Shown here: piece after piece, positions 32,560-44,514 of the stretch
Layout: each line of letters starts with the position of its first letter
How positions within the stretch are numbered: the stretch's first letter is position 1
Notes under the pieces: generated by a model
The model's input: only the letters and a program-made list of their open reading frames with translations
Databases searched by the model: none
What the model was told of the DNA's origin: nothing
Program-made: the position numbers and the translations under genes
Source of the DNA: Branchipolynoe longqiensis
Taxonomy: Eukaryota > Annelida > Polychaeta > Phyllodocida > Polynoidae
Length of the DNA: 64,000 nucleotides
Direction of reading: 5' to 3'
Assembly: GCA_030323885.1 (NCBI GenBank)
Contig: CM059190.1
Location: 107,351,590 to 107,415,589, forward strand

Positions 32560-32765
32560 GGATTCGAACCCTCCTGGTTGAGTCAAACAAACGACTTAAA
32601 TTTATACTTGTCGATTCCTAGCCAGGCACTCAGCATTATTAAGATAGGGCAAGGACTGGTTGGCCCAGTATCGGAATAATGTGACTGAGTCGGATATCAT
32701 GCCATGGTGCTGGCAGCCTGATTTCCCAGTGGGGCAGCACTATAAAGTTGCCATGAGTGCGCAGT
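32560..32765 (+). mobile_element. SINE-A, 3'-truncated
   Basis: B-box GGGATTCGAACCCTCCTGG, GAGTCAAACAAACGACTTAA, GGACTGGTTGGCCCAGTATC and GGGGCAGCACTATAAAGTTG. Confidence 0.82.
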
Positions 32766-33024
32766 GTCTGTTTGTATTTAGGGAAGGGGCGTTTGTTCCT
32801 CTAGTCAGAGAAATACACTCTAACCGGCTATCAAGTATCGAGTATCATGCCTTTCTCTTATTCATTTGTGTAGGTCAACTATTATATATATGTGTGTGTG
32901 TACATTCTCTGGCGGGAATATATTAAATAACTCACCATTTCCCAGGAGGTTTTCATCCCTGGCTGACTTCCACCGAAGAGTTAGAACATTTTATTTGGAC
33001 AGAGTGTCCGATATCGGGTAGAGT
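32766..33024. other. Unique sequence, nothing recognised
   Basis: Includes a short (TG)n at 32887-32900. Confidence 0.4.
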
Positions 33025-33265
33025 GCTGGCTGGTTGATACTTGTCACTACGTAGCATGGCGCTTAACATTAATGGGATAGGACAAGGGGTGGGTTACTCA
33101 GTGCTAAGATCATATCATTTATTGATTGAGTGGGATATTGGGTCATGGTGCCGGTCACACGGCTTCTCAATGCGGCAGCATTATAAAGTCACCGTGAGTC
33201 CACACTATCACAAATCCGTACCCCGTCCTGATATGACCTTAGACGTTGCTAAGACATAAAACAAA
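33025..33265 (+). mobile_element. SINE-A, head missing
   Basis: GGATAGGACAAGGGGTGGGT, GGGTCATGGTGCCGGTCAC, AGCATTATAAAGTCACCGTG and tail TGACCTTAGACGTTGCTAAG. Confidence 0.8.
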
Positions 33266-33324
33266 CACAACCCCGCCCCAAACACAACACATCATTAATA
33301 GTAAAATAATACCCTAATAGTAAT

Positions 33325-33515
33325 ATGACCTTAGATGTTGCTAGGACGTAAACCCCAACAAATAGAACAAACAACAACTTACATTTATATAACTGTCGCG
33401 ACAATTGACATTACTAGGATAGGTCAATGAGTGGTTGGTTCAGTACTAGGACAATGCGACTCAGTGGGATATCATACCATGGTGCCAGCTACATGGCATA
33501 TCATGGGCCCAGCCT
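33325..33515 (+). mobile_element. Two more SINE-A fragments
   Basis: 33325-33365 is a tail (TGACCTTAGATGTTGCTAGG). 33405-33515 is body (ATTACTAGGATAGGTCAATG, GATATCATACCATGGTGCCA). Confidence 0.75.
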
Positions 33516-33544
33516 CGGAGTGAGTTTCCTTTCACTCTCCCAAC

Positions 33545-33905
33545 ACAGTCTGGGCGCTCAGACCTCAGTCGGCCCGGAGAGTGGTGGGGGCGGCCCGGGG
33601 ACCCGAAGCCGCCTCATCAAAGCCCCGCCGCCGCCGCCTCTCCCCAGGGGGCGCCACCGATCACGGCACTGGGCGGGGTTCCCGCCAGTCGACATCAGGG
33701 GCGACCACAGCTCGGCCGGAGAGGGCGCTCTGTGATGTGAGCTGGCAGCCGGGCGGGCGGGGTACCGGGCGGGGGGAGGGGGGGGGGGGCGGCGGGCGGC
33801 CCGGCGGGCGAGCGGTGCGGCGGGCGGTGCGGCGGGCGGTGCGGCGGGCGGTGCGGCGGGCGGGGCGGGGCGGGGGGGGGGGGGACGGGCGGGGCGGCGG
33901 AGCAT
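33545..33905. other. CpG-dense GC-rich block
   Basis: Dense CG dinucleotides, CCGCCGCCGCC, (GCGGCGGGCGGT)n at 33800-33860 and poly-G. It could be a CpG-rich promoter or first-exon region, but no start, splice site or domain is recognisable. The Arg/Pro/Gly frames on both strands follow from the composition. Confidence 0.5.
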
Positions 33906-33909
33906 TGGG

Positions 33910-34135
33910 CGGGGCGGCGAGGCATGGGTATGTGTGTGAGTGTGTGCGTGTGTGTGTGAGTGTGTGGGTGTGTGCGTGAGTGTGCGTGAGTGTGTGCGTG
34001 AGTGTGTGCGTGTGCGTGTGTTAGCGTGTGCGTGTGTTAGTGTGTGCGCGTGTTAGTGTGCGCGTGTATGAGTGAGTGTGTGAGTGTGTGCGTGTGCGTG
34101 AGTGTGCATGTGTGTTAGTGTGCGTGTGTTACTGT
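33910..34135. repeat. (GTGTGC/GTGAGT)n microsatellite
   Basis: GT-rich with GTGTTAGT units at 34017-34130. Confidence 0.92.
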
Positions 34136-34198
34136 TAGAGGCAAGAGGAAGGCACAGCGGCAGGTAGAAGACTGAAGTGAAGTGGAAGGTAGATCATA

Positions 34199-34629
34199 GA
34201 TGGTTGGTTGGTTGCTGGAGTTTTACGCCCTCTCAACATCTAAGGTCATATTAGGGCTTTAATGATTTCTTTTGTGGTTGTTTTGCATCCTAGCAACGTG
34301 TAATGTCATACTCATATCACTTATCAGGACGGGTACCGACTTGTGACAGTGTGCACTCATGGTGACTGTATAGTGCTGCCCCACTGGGAGACTACACCAC
34401 TCAGTCACATAACCCTGACACTAAGCCAACCAGTCTTGCCCGTCTTATCCTAATAAATCTGAGTACTTGGCAAGGAAGTGTCAAGTACTCAGATTTTGTA
34501 AGTCATTGTCATGAATTTGTAAGTCAAAGGCTTCACTCAACCGGGGTTCACACCAGTGGGCGCTAATAATCCCACAATCTACCAACACCAGAGACGGACG
34601 CTCAACTCATTCGGCCATTACGTGTGGAA
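34199..34629 (-). mobile_element. SINE-A, long variant cut by the assembly gap
   Basis: Two tail copies (CTGGAGTTTTACGCCCTCTC and GTTTTGCATCCTAGCAACGT) precede the body. The head side ends at AACTCATTCGGCCATTACGT beside the Ns, so the tRNA-like start is lost in the gap. Confidence 0.8.
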
Positions 34630-35129
34630 NNNNNNNNNNNNNNNNNNNNNNNNNNNNNNNNNNNNNNNNNNNNNNNNNNNNNNNNNNNNNNNNNNNNNNN
34701 NNNNNNNNNNNNNNNNNNNNNNNNNNNNNNNNNNNNNNNNNNNNNNNNNNNNNNNNNNNNNNNNNNNNNNNNNNNNNNNNNNNNNNNNNNNNNNNNNNNN
34801 NNNNNNNNNNNNNNNNNNNNNNNNNNNNNNNNNNNNNNNNNNNNNNNNNNNNNNNNNNNNNNNNNNNNNNNNNNNNNNNNNNNNNNNNNNNNNNNNNNNN
34901 NNNNNNNNNNNNNNNNNNNNNNNNNNNNNNNNNNNNNNNNNNNNNNNNNNNNNNNNNNNNNNNNNNNNNNNNNNNNNNNNNNNNNNNNNNNNNNNNNNNN
35001 NNNNNNNNNNNNNNNNNNNNNNNNNNNNNNNNNNNNNNNNNNNNNNNNNNNNNNNNNNNNNNNNNNNNNNNNNNNNNNNNNNNNNNNNNNNNNNNNNNNN
35101 NNNNNNNNNNNNNNNNNNNNNNNNNNNNN
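34630..35129. other. Assembly gap, 500 N
   Basis: A run of exactly 500 N, typical of a placeholder of unknown size. Confidence 0.99.
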
Positions 35130-36450
35130 TATCCCCAGAGATCACGGCTAGTTACTTCTACAATTTTAAATGGTTAAATTTTATGTTTAATTTGATTGAA
35201 TGTGTATGTCTATTTCCCCATAAATTAGTTTTAGGCCTATATTCTAGAAAATTTTGAAAACCAAGCTGGTGCCCTCAGAGAGAAGAACCGGTTCAGTAAA
35301 TGATTGTTAAGCTTCATAGTTTAGAGACATACATATTCAATGCTCATTGTGAACCAGTTTAACCATGAAGAATATATTCACCAGTTCAACCATGAAGAAA
35401 ATTCCCTCTGGGTGCATCTAAAATAAATTTGCTGTCTAATCCCCTGGCAGTAGTTGGACCCACCGTTAACCAACCTATGGCAATAGTTGGACCCACCGTT
35501 AACCAACTTATTTCCCCAACAACATGGGGAGCCACAAATAACACATAATACAAACATAACACCTATATCCACCATTTAATAATTTAGTCAAGTGGTTGGT
35601 TATGAAGAGGTGTCTACAATTACCTTAATAAAACAGTTAGAAATGTTCTAGTTTACACAGATAACATTTTGAACATTCCTGTGTCCTTCCAGATGACCAA
35701 ATATAAACATTTGCTATATTTTAGTGCCAGTTTTTTATATTTACTATAATAGGTGTACCAACCACAGGCTGTTTCCCTCTGGAAGAAAGCAGCCCGGGGA
35801 AAATTGCTATTATTTTGATAATTAAAACAAATTGTAGAATGTTCACATATATGTTTACTCTCATAGAAACCTGGTTAGTTTTATTTTTATTTAAATTTAA
35901 GTTTAGGGTTAATATGTTCCAATTTGATTTGGCCCCATCCCCCTGTGTACCAGTTTAACCGTGAAGGCTTACAAGGATTCTGTGGTGTATTTTACTTTTC
36001 TCTACCAACATGTATGATGTAATTATATGTTTGCAAGGGTTTTTTTACCTATAATTCTAAATCTGTTTTTACCACAATGCCTAGATTAGTGCTTAGGCTC
36101 ACAAGGGTGTTGTGGTATATTTTCAATTGGTTTTACCAACATGTAAGGTTTTAATTAAATTTTTACTTTATGAAATCACCCAGAAATCAATAGGTTACAA
36201 TACTCAATATAAAAGGTGCTCAAAAGAAATGCCAGTGGCCTAACTGATTCCCTGCTCTACAACCAATATACCAATTACACCACATACAATATTACAAACT
36301 ATATACAAATCAAGGTGTATTTTTAATGTGGTGGTGTGTGTTTTTACAAGATAAGAATATAAGTGTATCATTTAAATAGACCCCCCATATTGTATAGCCC
36401 CGTGAACCCATCCCCGTAAATAGAATATTCCCAAAACAATACCTAATGTG
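35130..36450. other. AT-rich unique sequence, no gene seen
   Basis: A local duplication of TAGTTGGACCCACCGTTAAC at 35450 and 35483, and three scattered CAGTTTAACC(A/G)TGAAG words (35355, 35380, 35950). Otherwise featureless. Confidence 0.5.
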
Positions 36451-36454
36451 ATGC

Positions 36455-36900
36455 CCTCCTCCGGATTCTGTGGGTGGCCGCTGCTCGTCCTGCGAATCCC
36501 ACGGTCACTGCTGGCTGGTGCTATTTGCGGGTGGCTGTTGGTCGCTCCGCGAAGCCGACTGTCACTGCTGGCTGGATTTGGTATTTGCGGGTGGCCGTTG
36601 GTCGCCCCACGGATCCAGCTCATATCCAGCTCGTAGTGTAGGCTGGATCGGCTAACCGCGGGTGGTTGCTGCTCGCCCCGCAAATCCAGCTCGTAGTGTA
36701 CGATGAATCGGTTAACCGCGGGTGGTTGCTGCTCACCCCGCAAATCCAGCTCGTAGTGTATGCTGGATCGGTTAACCGCGGGTGGTTGCTGCTCACCCTG
36801 CAAATCCAGCTCGTAATGTATGCTGGATCGGTTAACCGCGGGTGGCCAATGCGAATCCCGCGAATCCAGCTCTCACTGCCGGCCGGACTTGTCAACCGTG
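36455..36900. repeat. 60-bp tandem repeat, about 7 units
   Basis: The unit contains GGTGGTTGCTGCTCACCCCG, CAAATCCAGCTCGTAGTGTA and TGCTGGATCGGTTAACCGCG. The left units are more diverged. A minus-strand frame of about 140 codons stays open because the period is a multiple of 3. Confidence 0.93.
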
Positions 36901-37949
36901 TGAGGCCACCGTGAATCCCTATCTCCTCGTCCTGTCATCGAGCGGTTGATATGGTGTGTGCGTCTAAATGTTGTGTGTATGAAATATAAATAGGTTTACA
37001 TTAATTAGAGTTTATATTATTATATTTATTCAGAAATACAAAGCATGTAGTTCACTGGCCTAATACAAGCACATAAATGAATTGAGCAGAGAATCAGGTT
37101 ACCTAGAGCATTCTAGAGGATATTTTAGATATATAATAGTTTACTTTACCCCATTATTCAACCACTCACCCCAGATAAGCGAAAATTTGACGGATGGACT
37201 ATCGCCCTATGTAATCAGTGGTGGTTGGATATATAATAATTTACTTTACACTCATTACTATACAGTGACAGATGCATACTTGATATGAGTTGAACAGAGA
37301 ATCATGACAGAAAGAACACAAGACTTTAGAATATAAATGCACCCATTTTACATATAGTCATTACACTGACATACACACAGTTACATACATATATATATAT
37401 CATGCTGTGTATATGAAACCAATGGTGATCATGACAGCTATTGGTGGTACAGCTATGCCTATGGTAGGCAGTTAATGCACAATTGTCTTTGTATTATAAC
37501 TTTGGTGGGGCATATTTCTGGGTTTCTTGTATAATGTTACTTTTCAATTTAAATGTCTAGCACAGTAGAAGGCATATAATATATGATTTTAATAAAGAAG
37601 TAGTGAAATACACCCGAAATGTATACGCTTAAATAAATACAAGTTAACAGTAATTGTGGAACTAAAAGTAACATTAACCTATAATATTTTAATTTTGTGA
37701 ATAAACACAAAACAAATAACAGTAGCAAACAGCAGTATTTAATAGTACATTAAAATTACTTTATATGAGTTGAGCATAGATTCAGGTTATTTAGAGCAAT
37801 TACCATTTCTTAGATATATAATAGTCATACAATCACACAACTCATTTGAACAGAGAATAAGTTACTTAGAGCACTTTTAGCTAAAATTTTAGATATATAA
37901 TATGAACAGTGCAATACAGATAATATATAAATAAAGGGTAAGATAACAT
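36901..37949. repeat. AT-rich region with four copies of a motif of about 60 bp
   Basis: GAGTTGAGCAGAGAATCAGG-like and TTTTAGATATATAATAGT words recur at about 37083, 37290 (first half), 37768 and 37848. No gene. Confidence 0.6.
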
Positions 37950-40030
37950 TCTAAATGTATCTATATCGAAATAAATATGCAAAAGTCAACAGTAATTTTG
38001 GAATTAAAACAGTAATTTCGGAATTAAAAGTAACATTAATAGCTTAATAATGCCAGAAATAAGAAGTTTAAAAGAAAACGGCCGAATATGGTCGATCTCC
38101 TTGTCATATTACTTTAATATCAACCTAAAACTATTTGAAATCTATGAATATAAATGAATATAAAACAAATAACTGGTAATTTTGGATTAAAAATAACATT
38201 AATGGCAAAATAATGCCAAAAATATGCAGTTTAAACAGAACACGACGAAAAACGGCCGAATATGATCGACCTCCTCGTCCTGCTACTTTATATGAGACTA
38301 CAACTATTCGAAATCTGTTAATATGGATAAATATAACACCAATAACTCCTAATTTTAGATTAAAAGTAACATTAATGGCAGAATAATGCCAAAAATACGA
38401 AATAATAGAAACACGACGAAAACGGTCGAATAATATCGAAATCGTCGTCATATTCCTTTAATATAAACCAAAAACGATTCGGAATGCATGAATATGAATG
38501 AATATAACACAAATAAATCAAATGTGGGTTAAAAGTAATTTTAAATATTACATAAAAGCTGTCTGGATTATTCAAACGAATCAAGTCTTCCAATCCTCCA
38601 AAAGATACCCTGTTGCCAGATAACTGCAATTTGTTTATCAGTCTCTTAGTAACCATGCGCGAATTGTTGATGGCAACAGCCACTGACACGCCCCTCCGCG
38701 TGCTCGCAAATTGCGCGGCCGAGTGTACTTCCACCGCGCAAATTTGCGAGTTCAGTTAATATATTACAAAATCATACAGACATCCCAAATGTGCACATAT
38801 AACTAAATATGACAAAATAAATGCTAATTTCGAACTGACAGTACCAGTGGTGCCAAAAGTAAGACATCTAATAGAAAAATCGACGAAAACGGCCGAGAGA
38901 AATTAATCTCGTCGTGATGTTACTTTATATAAACCTGCAACTCCAATTTATAGATATATTAATGAATATGACAAAGTAAACCTGAATTTTATATTAAAAA
39001 CAACATTAATGGGTTCATAAATGATGTATTGTATTCTCAATTTATAAAAGTATTCCAAATTCGAGATGCTACCAGGTTGCTAGATAGACTGCAAGTTGTT
39101 TAAAATTGCTTGGCAACAGGTTCCACTTGTTGATGGATACACATTTCCCTCATGCGCAAATTCCTCTCTCATGCCCGCAATTTGCGCGCGTCGTAATGAT
39201 GTTACTCTCAAGACCACACAAGCCACCAGAAATACATAAATATGGACAAAATAAAGACAACATATACCTTAATTTTGGATTAAATTGCACCAGGATTGTC
39301 AAAATAAGATATTTAAACACAGGAACCTGAGCCAAGAAATAGAATAGCCCATAACAGGCCCAACCAACCAGTCAGTGCACTGACTGAGTGGCAGTGACAC
39401 CTGTCAAATATCTCACATGAATACAACCATCCGAAATGTGTTGAATATGGACAAAACATGTTAAAATAAACCCCCAATTTGGAATTATAGTACTATTAAT
39501 ATGACAAAATAAACCCTAAATTTGGAATAAGTACCAGGATAGCCCAAAACAAGACAGTTTATAGCAAAAACACAACGAAAACGGCCGAGAGAAAGTAAAC
39601 AGCCTGAGCCCTGACACGTCTGCCTAACGACTCCCGCCCGTTACTATCGCCTAGCAACCGTGTTCGGATTGTTGATGACAACTGCATTTCCCTCATGCGC
39701 AAATTCCTCCCATAGGTGACTTTATATTACTACAAAAACCACCCGAAATGCAGTAATTAGGCCAAAAATGTCAAAACAAACCCCAATTTGGAATTAAAAG
39801 TTATATTAATGCAGAAAATAAGACATTGTATAGAAAAATGATGAAAACAACCGCAAGAGGCCAATATCGCCGTACCCTGCGTTCGTCATGATATTTGGTT
39901 TACTAAAAACAGAAAGTCCTCCCGAAATGCATTAATTAGGCCAAAAATGTCAAAACAAACCCCAATTTTGAACTAAAAATCAGATTAATGCCAAAACTAA
40001 GACATTTAACAGAAAGATTGACGAATTCGA
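37950..40030. repeat. Diverged satellite, units of very roughly 160-200 bp
   Basis: Recurring order: AACATTAATGGCAAAATAAT, ACACGACGAAAACGGCCGA, a CGTCGT/CCTCGTC block, a CTTTATAT block, ATTCGAAATG and AATTTTGGATTAAAAGTAAC. At least nine recognisable starts, strongly decayed, with inserted pieces carrying CTCATGCGCAAATTCCTC. No coding capacity. Confidence 0.75.
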
Positions 40031-41750
40031 CCGTGAAAACCGATCTTATGGTCTTCATATCCTACCCTGTGCATGGTTCCTCCAACGACGATCACTCACT
40101 GCAGTCTTGCATAATCCAGAGAACATATGAAGTTACAGATGCAAAAATAAAAGAATTTGTACTACAATTTAGAAATCCCAATAAAATAAGATCAAAAGCC
40201 AGAACAAGTGGTGAGCAAATTAAGTGAAATACACAGTAATATCAGTTGATATTAGTGTTTCTTTAACTTATTTCATTTTCCTAATATATTTATATATATA
40301 TATACGCTTGTAAATTTAGACAATTTTGGAAATTACAGTTTATGTATACAAAATAAATTAATAGATGCCTAAAAGTGTAAATAGACCACTTTTAGAGATT
40401 ACATTAGTGTATACTAAATAAATTAATAGAAGCCTAAATGTGTAAAAGACCACAAGTAAAATTGAAAAGGTAGAGTAATAATTAAAAAAATAATTAAAAA
40501 ACAGAGCAGCACGTAGCAAACCTGACCAAACAGTCTGAGATCTACTGAACTACCGCCCTAATGCTCCAAAAACGCTTCTGACGTCGCCTCCTGTGCCAGC
40601 GACGCGCGTCGTCGCTAGGAAACGATGGAACAAATGAAAACATGCGGCTAGCGCAAGCAAACTGCGAAGATTCACTAAAAATAGGCCGGCATTTAATGTC
40701 GGAGAACCGCAGCAGCAATTTTAATTTTAAACTCTAACCAAATATAATGCACGTATAGCCTAGTATCGGGATAGCTAGTCCACGTCCTGTACGCCTCCTC
40801 CAGTCGGAGCGACACAAGGGTACGCCATTATTGTGCATCTAACGCTCCTCAGGCCACGATTTGCGCAGATGTTTTAACCGCGGATTCAAGGCTCGCCCCT
40901 CGCTGTTTATTTAAACTACTAATTAATTAAGGCTAGCCGCAAAATATAACAAGTATACCACGTGGGTCAAGTCACCATTCGCAATGATGCTGCCCCGGTA
41001 CGCCGTAAACTATCAATATCACGTCATGGAGCATGAAGACAGTGACCGTGCATCACTGTCAACTCTACCTGAATAATCTATAAAATTTTTTTTTAACAAT
41101 TTCTAAGCATACAGAAGTGAACTAAAAGGTATTACACTCCTTACTATCCTGGTCACGGCACCAGTTTAACCGTCGGGCTATTCCACCCCCGCTTAAGGCG
41201 TCCCTACGTGTTAATATCAATAATTGTTTCCATGTGAATGAATGACTTGTGCCTCCTGCAGCCGGTTGTCTGTCACCCTGCCAGCCTGACCCTTGACTAG
41301 CATTGCCCGAGGTGGAGAGTTCGACTCCTGACAGACCATTGGCAGAAGGCCCTTAATTAAATAAGATTATAGAGCAATCCAAATAGCAATCTGAAGTTGA
41401 CCATAGCAGTTAATAATATAAGTCTGGAGGACAGTAAAGAATGCAAGGAACGTTCATGTCACTTCTTAGGAGCTCACCATTTTATTCTTACCTCTTACTA
41501 ACAGAATGAATTTAGCAATATAACTTATGTTATGATTTAAATATAGTTCAACAGTGGAATGTATGTTATAAGCCAAATCCCCTCCCATATAATTAAGTTA
41601 AATAAGTTTGGAATTTCGACAATAAAAGCCTAAATATCGGCTAAAACATCGGAGCGTGCAAAAACACGTCCGATGGGTCTGGGTCCGAACGCCCGACCTT
41701 CTATCGTTGCTAGGATAGTCACAATTGACGTATCCAAGCAACGCTTTACA
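40031..41750. other. AT-rich unique sequence, no gene recognised
   Basis: A frame ending at 40227 has no domain. A duplicated word TAAATTAATAGAAGCCTAAA-like occurs at 40350 and 40420. 40560-40640 is more GC-rich. 41165-41195 repeats CAGTTTAACCGTC. A B-box-like GTGGAGAGTTCGACTCCTG at 41311 lacks the rest of a tRNA. Confidence 0.45.
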
Positions 41751-41761
41751 GCAGGGAACCC

Positions 41762-41845
41762 TGCCTCGCAAAATGCGCGCCTGCGCAAAATGCGCGCCTG
41801 TGCAAAATGCGCGCCCGCGCAAAATGCGCGCCTGCGCAAAATGAG
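41762..41845. repeat. 17-bp repeat (AAAATGCGCGCCTGCGC), 5 units
   Basis: Five units with TGTGC/CCGCGC variants. Confidence 0.92.
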
Positions 41846-41924
41846 GTCGAGCAGTCTCGCCCACTTCAAATGCATAAGGCATCTAACTATTAAATAGCTA
41901 ACTAGCAAAGGACATTAGATGTTA

Positions 41925-42240
41925 ATAGCTATCAACATGTTAAAGGCCATCAAAATGTTACCTGTCATCTAAATGCAAAAGGTCACCAAAACACTAAAGG
42001 TTATATGCAAGTTAAAGGCTATGTGAGTGGAAGGGCTATATCAATCTTATGGGCTATATAAATGTTTAGGACTATGTAAAGGTCAAAGGCCATATTAATG
42101 TTAATGGCAAACACACATGAGAAAGGCCAGCAGAATGTTAAAAGTCATGTTCTGTTAAAGGCCGTTTAAATATCAAATGCCATATGCATGTAAAAGGCCA
42201 CCTAAATGCTAAAGGCGAACTGAATGTTCAAGGCTGCCTC
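41925..42240. repeat. Degenerate 20-28-bp repeat (ATGTTAAAGGCCAT)
   Basis: AAAGGCCAT/AAAGGTCA/GGGCTATAT words spaced about 25 bp, heavily decayed. Confidence 0.65.
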
Positions 42241-42448
42241 TACCACTATTGGTCACCCAACACATTGACATTATCTACATGCTAAGGTTAAGGTCAAGGT
42301 CATCTAATGTAAAGTATTCAGTCAGCCGCTACAACTCCCGGAAAACCTTGTAGCTGTCTAGGCGGTGGCCGATATTTTGTTACTCACATGACCACATGAT
42401 CACATGATCACATAACGGAGAATGATTAAGATGCAGCTAAACCAGATA

Positions 42449-42639
42449 CAGTAAAACCTCTCTAAATCGACCACCACGGGACCGACTTTAGATGGTCCAT
42501 TTAGGGAGCGGTTTATGGAGCTGTTTAGGAAGCTTTTAGTTTTTCATTGTTAAGTATGGGCGAACGTTTGGGACCCAAATAAAGTGATTGATATAGGGAG
42601 TGGTCGATTTGTGGAGGCTGTGTTATAGAGGTTTTACTG
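42449..42639. mobile_element. MITE-P, full length, 191 bp, TA target site
   Basis: Ends CAGTAAAACCTCTCTAA and, reverse-complemented on the right, CAGTAAAACCTCTATAA, flanked by TA on both sides (42447-42448 and 42640-42641). The TA site and CAGT termini point to the Tc1/mariner-pogo group. Noncoding. Confidence 0.88.
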
Positions 42640-42734
42640 TACATGATGATGACCCTGTTTTTGGCCAGATCCTTTAGTAAAAGGCCGTCTGAACCTGAAC
42701 TGTCATCGAAGTGCTAAAGTACATAGAAGCTTTA

Positions 42735-43050
42735 AAGCTGAATAATTCGATAACAACATATTTTCAAGAGCAAAACACCGTTCCAAATTTGAACCTACAT
42801 ATCCAACTTAGATACTGGAGTGCTTATTCAGAATTTGTTGCTGCATAGAAGGGCAATAAAGACAATTTAATAGAACTTGTTACTGCCGAAACCTATTTGT
42901 TTGGTATGTATACACTTCAAATATCTCCCAAATTTGTGATTTTAAAGCGAAGTATTTTAAATTAAAGTGAGGTAGATGATAACATTCAATTTAATATATA
43001 TCTATTTCAGAAAATGACAGAAACGCAAAACCATCGGACTAAACGACTTA
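42735..43050 (-). mobile_element. MITE-F, minus orientation
   Basis: GCTTTAAAGCTGAATAATTC, TATCCAACTTAGATACTGGA, ACTTCAAATATCTCCC and right end CCATCGGACTAAACGACTTA. Confidence 0.78.
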
Positions 43051-43257
43051 AATTAACATCTGAAAACAAAGGTTTTTTGTTAGGGGAATAGTCCTCATTT
43101 GGGCAGATGGCATAGGGTGACGTCACAACATATTTTCATTTGTGTAATCTGTTCAGATCAGGCCTACCAACATCGACTTAAACTCCGCCGATACTTGTTT
43201 TGGAAGTGATTGGTCCTCAAGCCCCATATCAGGCAATATATGCTTAACACACTTAAA

Positions 43258-43815
43258 GCTGCATCACCCGATGAGAGCATCACATTTTTAAAACTCAAAG
43301 TACTTACCTAGATTTGATTCTACACATCTAACTTAGACACTAGTCCATTTACTAAGCGTTTGTTGTTGCATAGAAGAGAATACTAAGTCAATTTAAGAGA
43401 ACCTGTCACTGCTGATGTAGCAAATGTCACCATTTTTATGAGCATGCTAAGTTAATTTAAGATGTTCATTTGGTGTTTTCTTTGGGGGGGGGGGTTCCTT
43501 AGTTGTTTAAGCAGTGGAAATTTCAATCGCAGACGATTGGTCTTCCTCATTCCACTGCTCCTTGCCCTATCCTATTAATGCTGAGCACCTGGCTAGGAAG
43601 CGACAAGTATCAATTTTTAAGTCATTGGTTTGAGGTTTCGAACCCACGACCTACCAACATGGGAGACGGACGCTCTAACTCAGTCGGCCATCCCGTCTGG
43701 TTTTCGCTTCAAATATCTCCAAAGTTAGCTATTTAAGATAAAGGTGACCTCAAACTAATGTAAGCGAGAAAAAACAAACTCCAAACAATAGGACTATGCA
43801 ACTTCAAGAAAGTTA
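43258..43815 (-). mobile_element. MITE-F interrupted by a SINE-A head
   Basis: Left ACTTAAAGCTGCATCACCCG, interior ATCTAACTTAGACACTAGTC; after the insert, CGCTTCAAATATCTCCAAAG and right end TAGGACTATGCAACTTCAAG. Confidence 0.78.
43540..43703 (-). mobile_element. SINE-A head half inserted in MITE-F
   Basis: The minus strand carries GACGGGATGGCCGACTGAGT (A box), GGGTTCGAAACCTC (B box) and TTGATACTTGTCGCTTCCTA, then stops at ATTCCACTGCTCC. Confidence 0.82.
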
Positions 43816-43827
43816 CTACCAAAAGCT

Positions 43828-44500
43828 TAAAGTTGCATAGTCCGATGTTTTGAGTTTTTGACAATTGCTGAGATAAATATATTAGTTTGATTGCTATAAT
43901 CTATCTTACTTTAGTTTGATGTAACTTTTATTTTAAATGGCTAACTTTTTAGATAATTGAAACGCAGGCATGCCAAATAGGTTTTGGCAAGCATGCCAAC
44001 ACTCTGACACCATAGGCTTCTCAAGCACAGGCGGTATTAATTGACTTCTATATAGCAGCGGATCATGCTTAATCTGAGTTGGATATGTAGAATCAAATCC
44101 AGGTCGGTGTTTTGGCAAGCCTGCCAACACTCTGACACCATAGGCTTCTCAAGCACAGGCGGTACTAATTGACTGCTATAGAGCAGCAGACAATGCTTAA
44201 TCTGAGTTGGATATGTAGAATCAAATCCAGGTCGGTGTTTTGGCAAGCCTGCCAACACTCTGACACCATAGGCTTCTCAAGCACAGGCGGTATTAATTGA
44301 CTGCTATAGAGCAGCAGACCATGCTTAATCTGAGTTGGATATGTAGAATCAACACTCTGACACCATAGGCTTCTCAAGCACAGGCGGTACTAATTGACTT
44401 CTATAGAGCAGCAGATCATGCTTAATCTGAGTTGAGTATGTAGAATCAAATCCAGGTCAGTGTTTTGGCTTTAAAGGTTTCATGCTTTCATCGGTCAATG
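43828..44500 (+). mobile_element. MITE-F with internal tandem amplification (4 units)
   Basis: Left end CTTAAAGTTGCATAGTCCGA, right end TTTCATCGGTCAATGCACCT. The middle section (GACACCATAGGCTTCTCAAG, GAGTTGGATATGTAGAATCA) is repeated at 44005, 44133, 44262 and 44359 (spacing 128, 129 and 97), making the element nearly twice normal length. Confidence 0.85.
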
Positions 44501-44514
44501 CACCTTCCAGAAGT

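Noticed and set aside
33545..33925. First exon or signal peptide of FGFRL1 in the GC-rich block
   Set aside because: The minus-strand frame reads Pro/Ala/Arg from GCGG repeats, with no hydrophobic leader and no clear donor.
36372..36803. 143-codon minus-strand frame with 20-residue repeats
   Set aside because: Comes from the 60-bp array (multiple of 3). No domain, and units drift without codon bias.
41260..41345. tRNA-like stretch with a B box
   Set aside because: No A box at the right distance and no cloverleaf.
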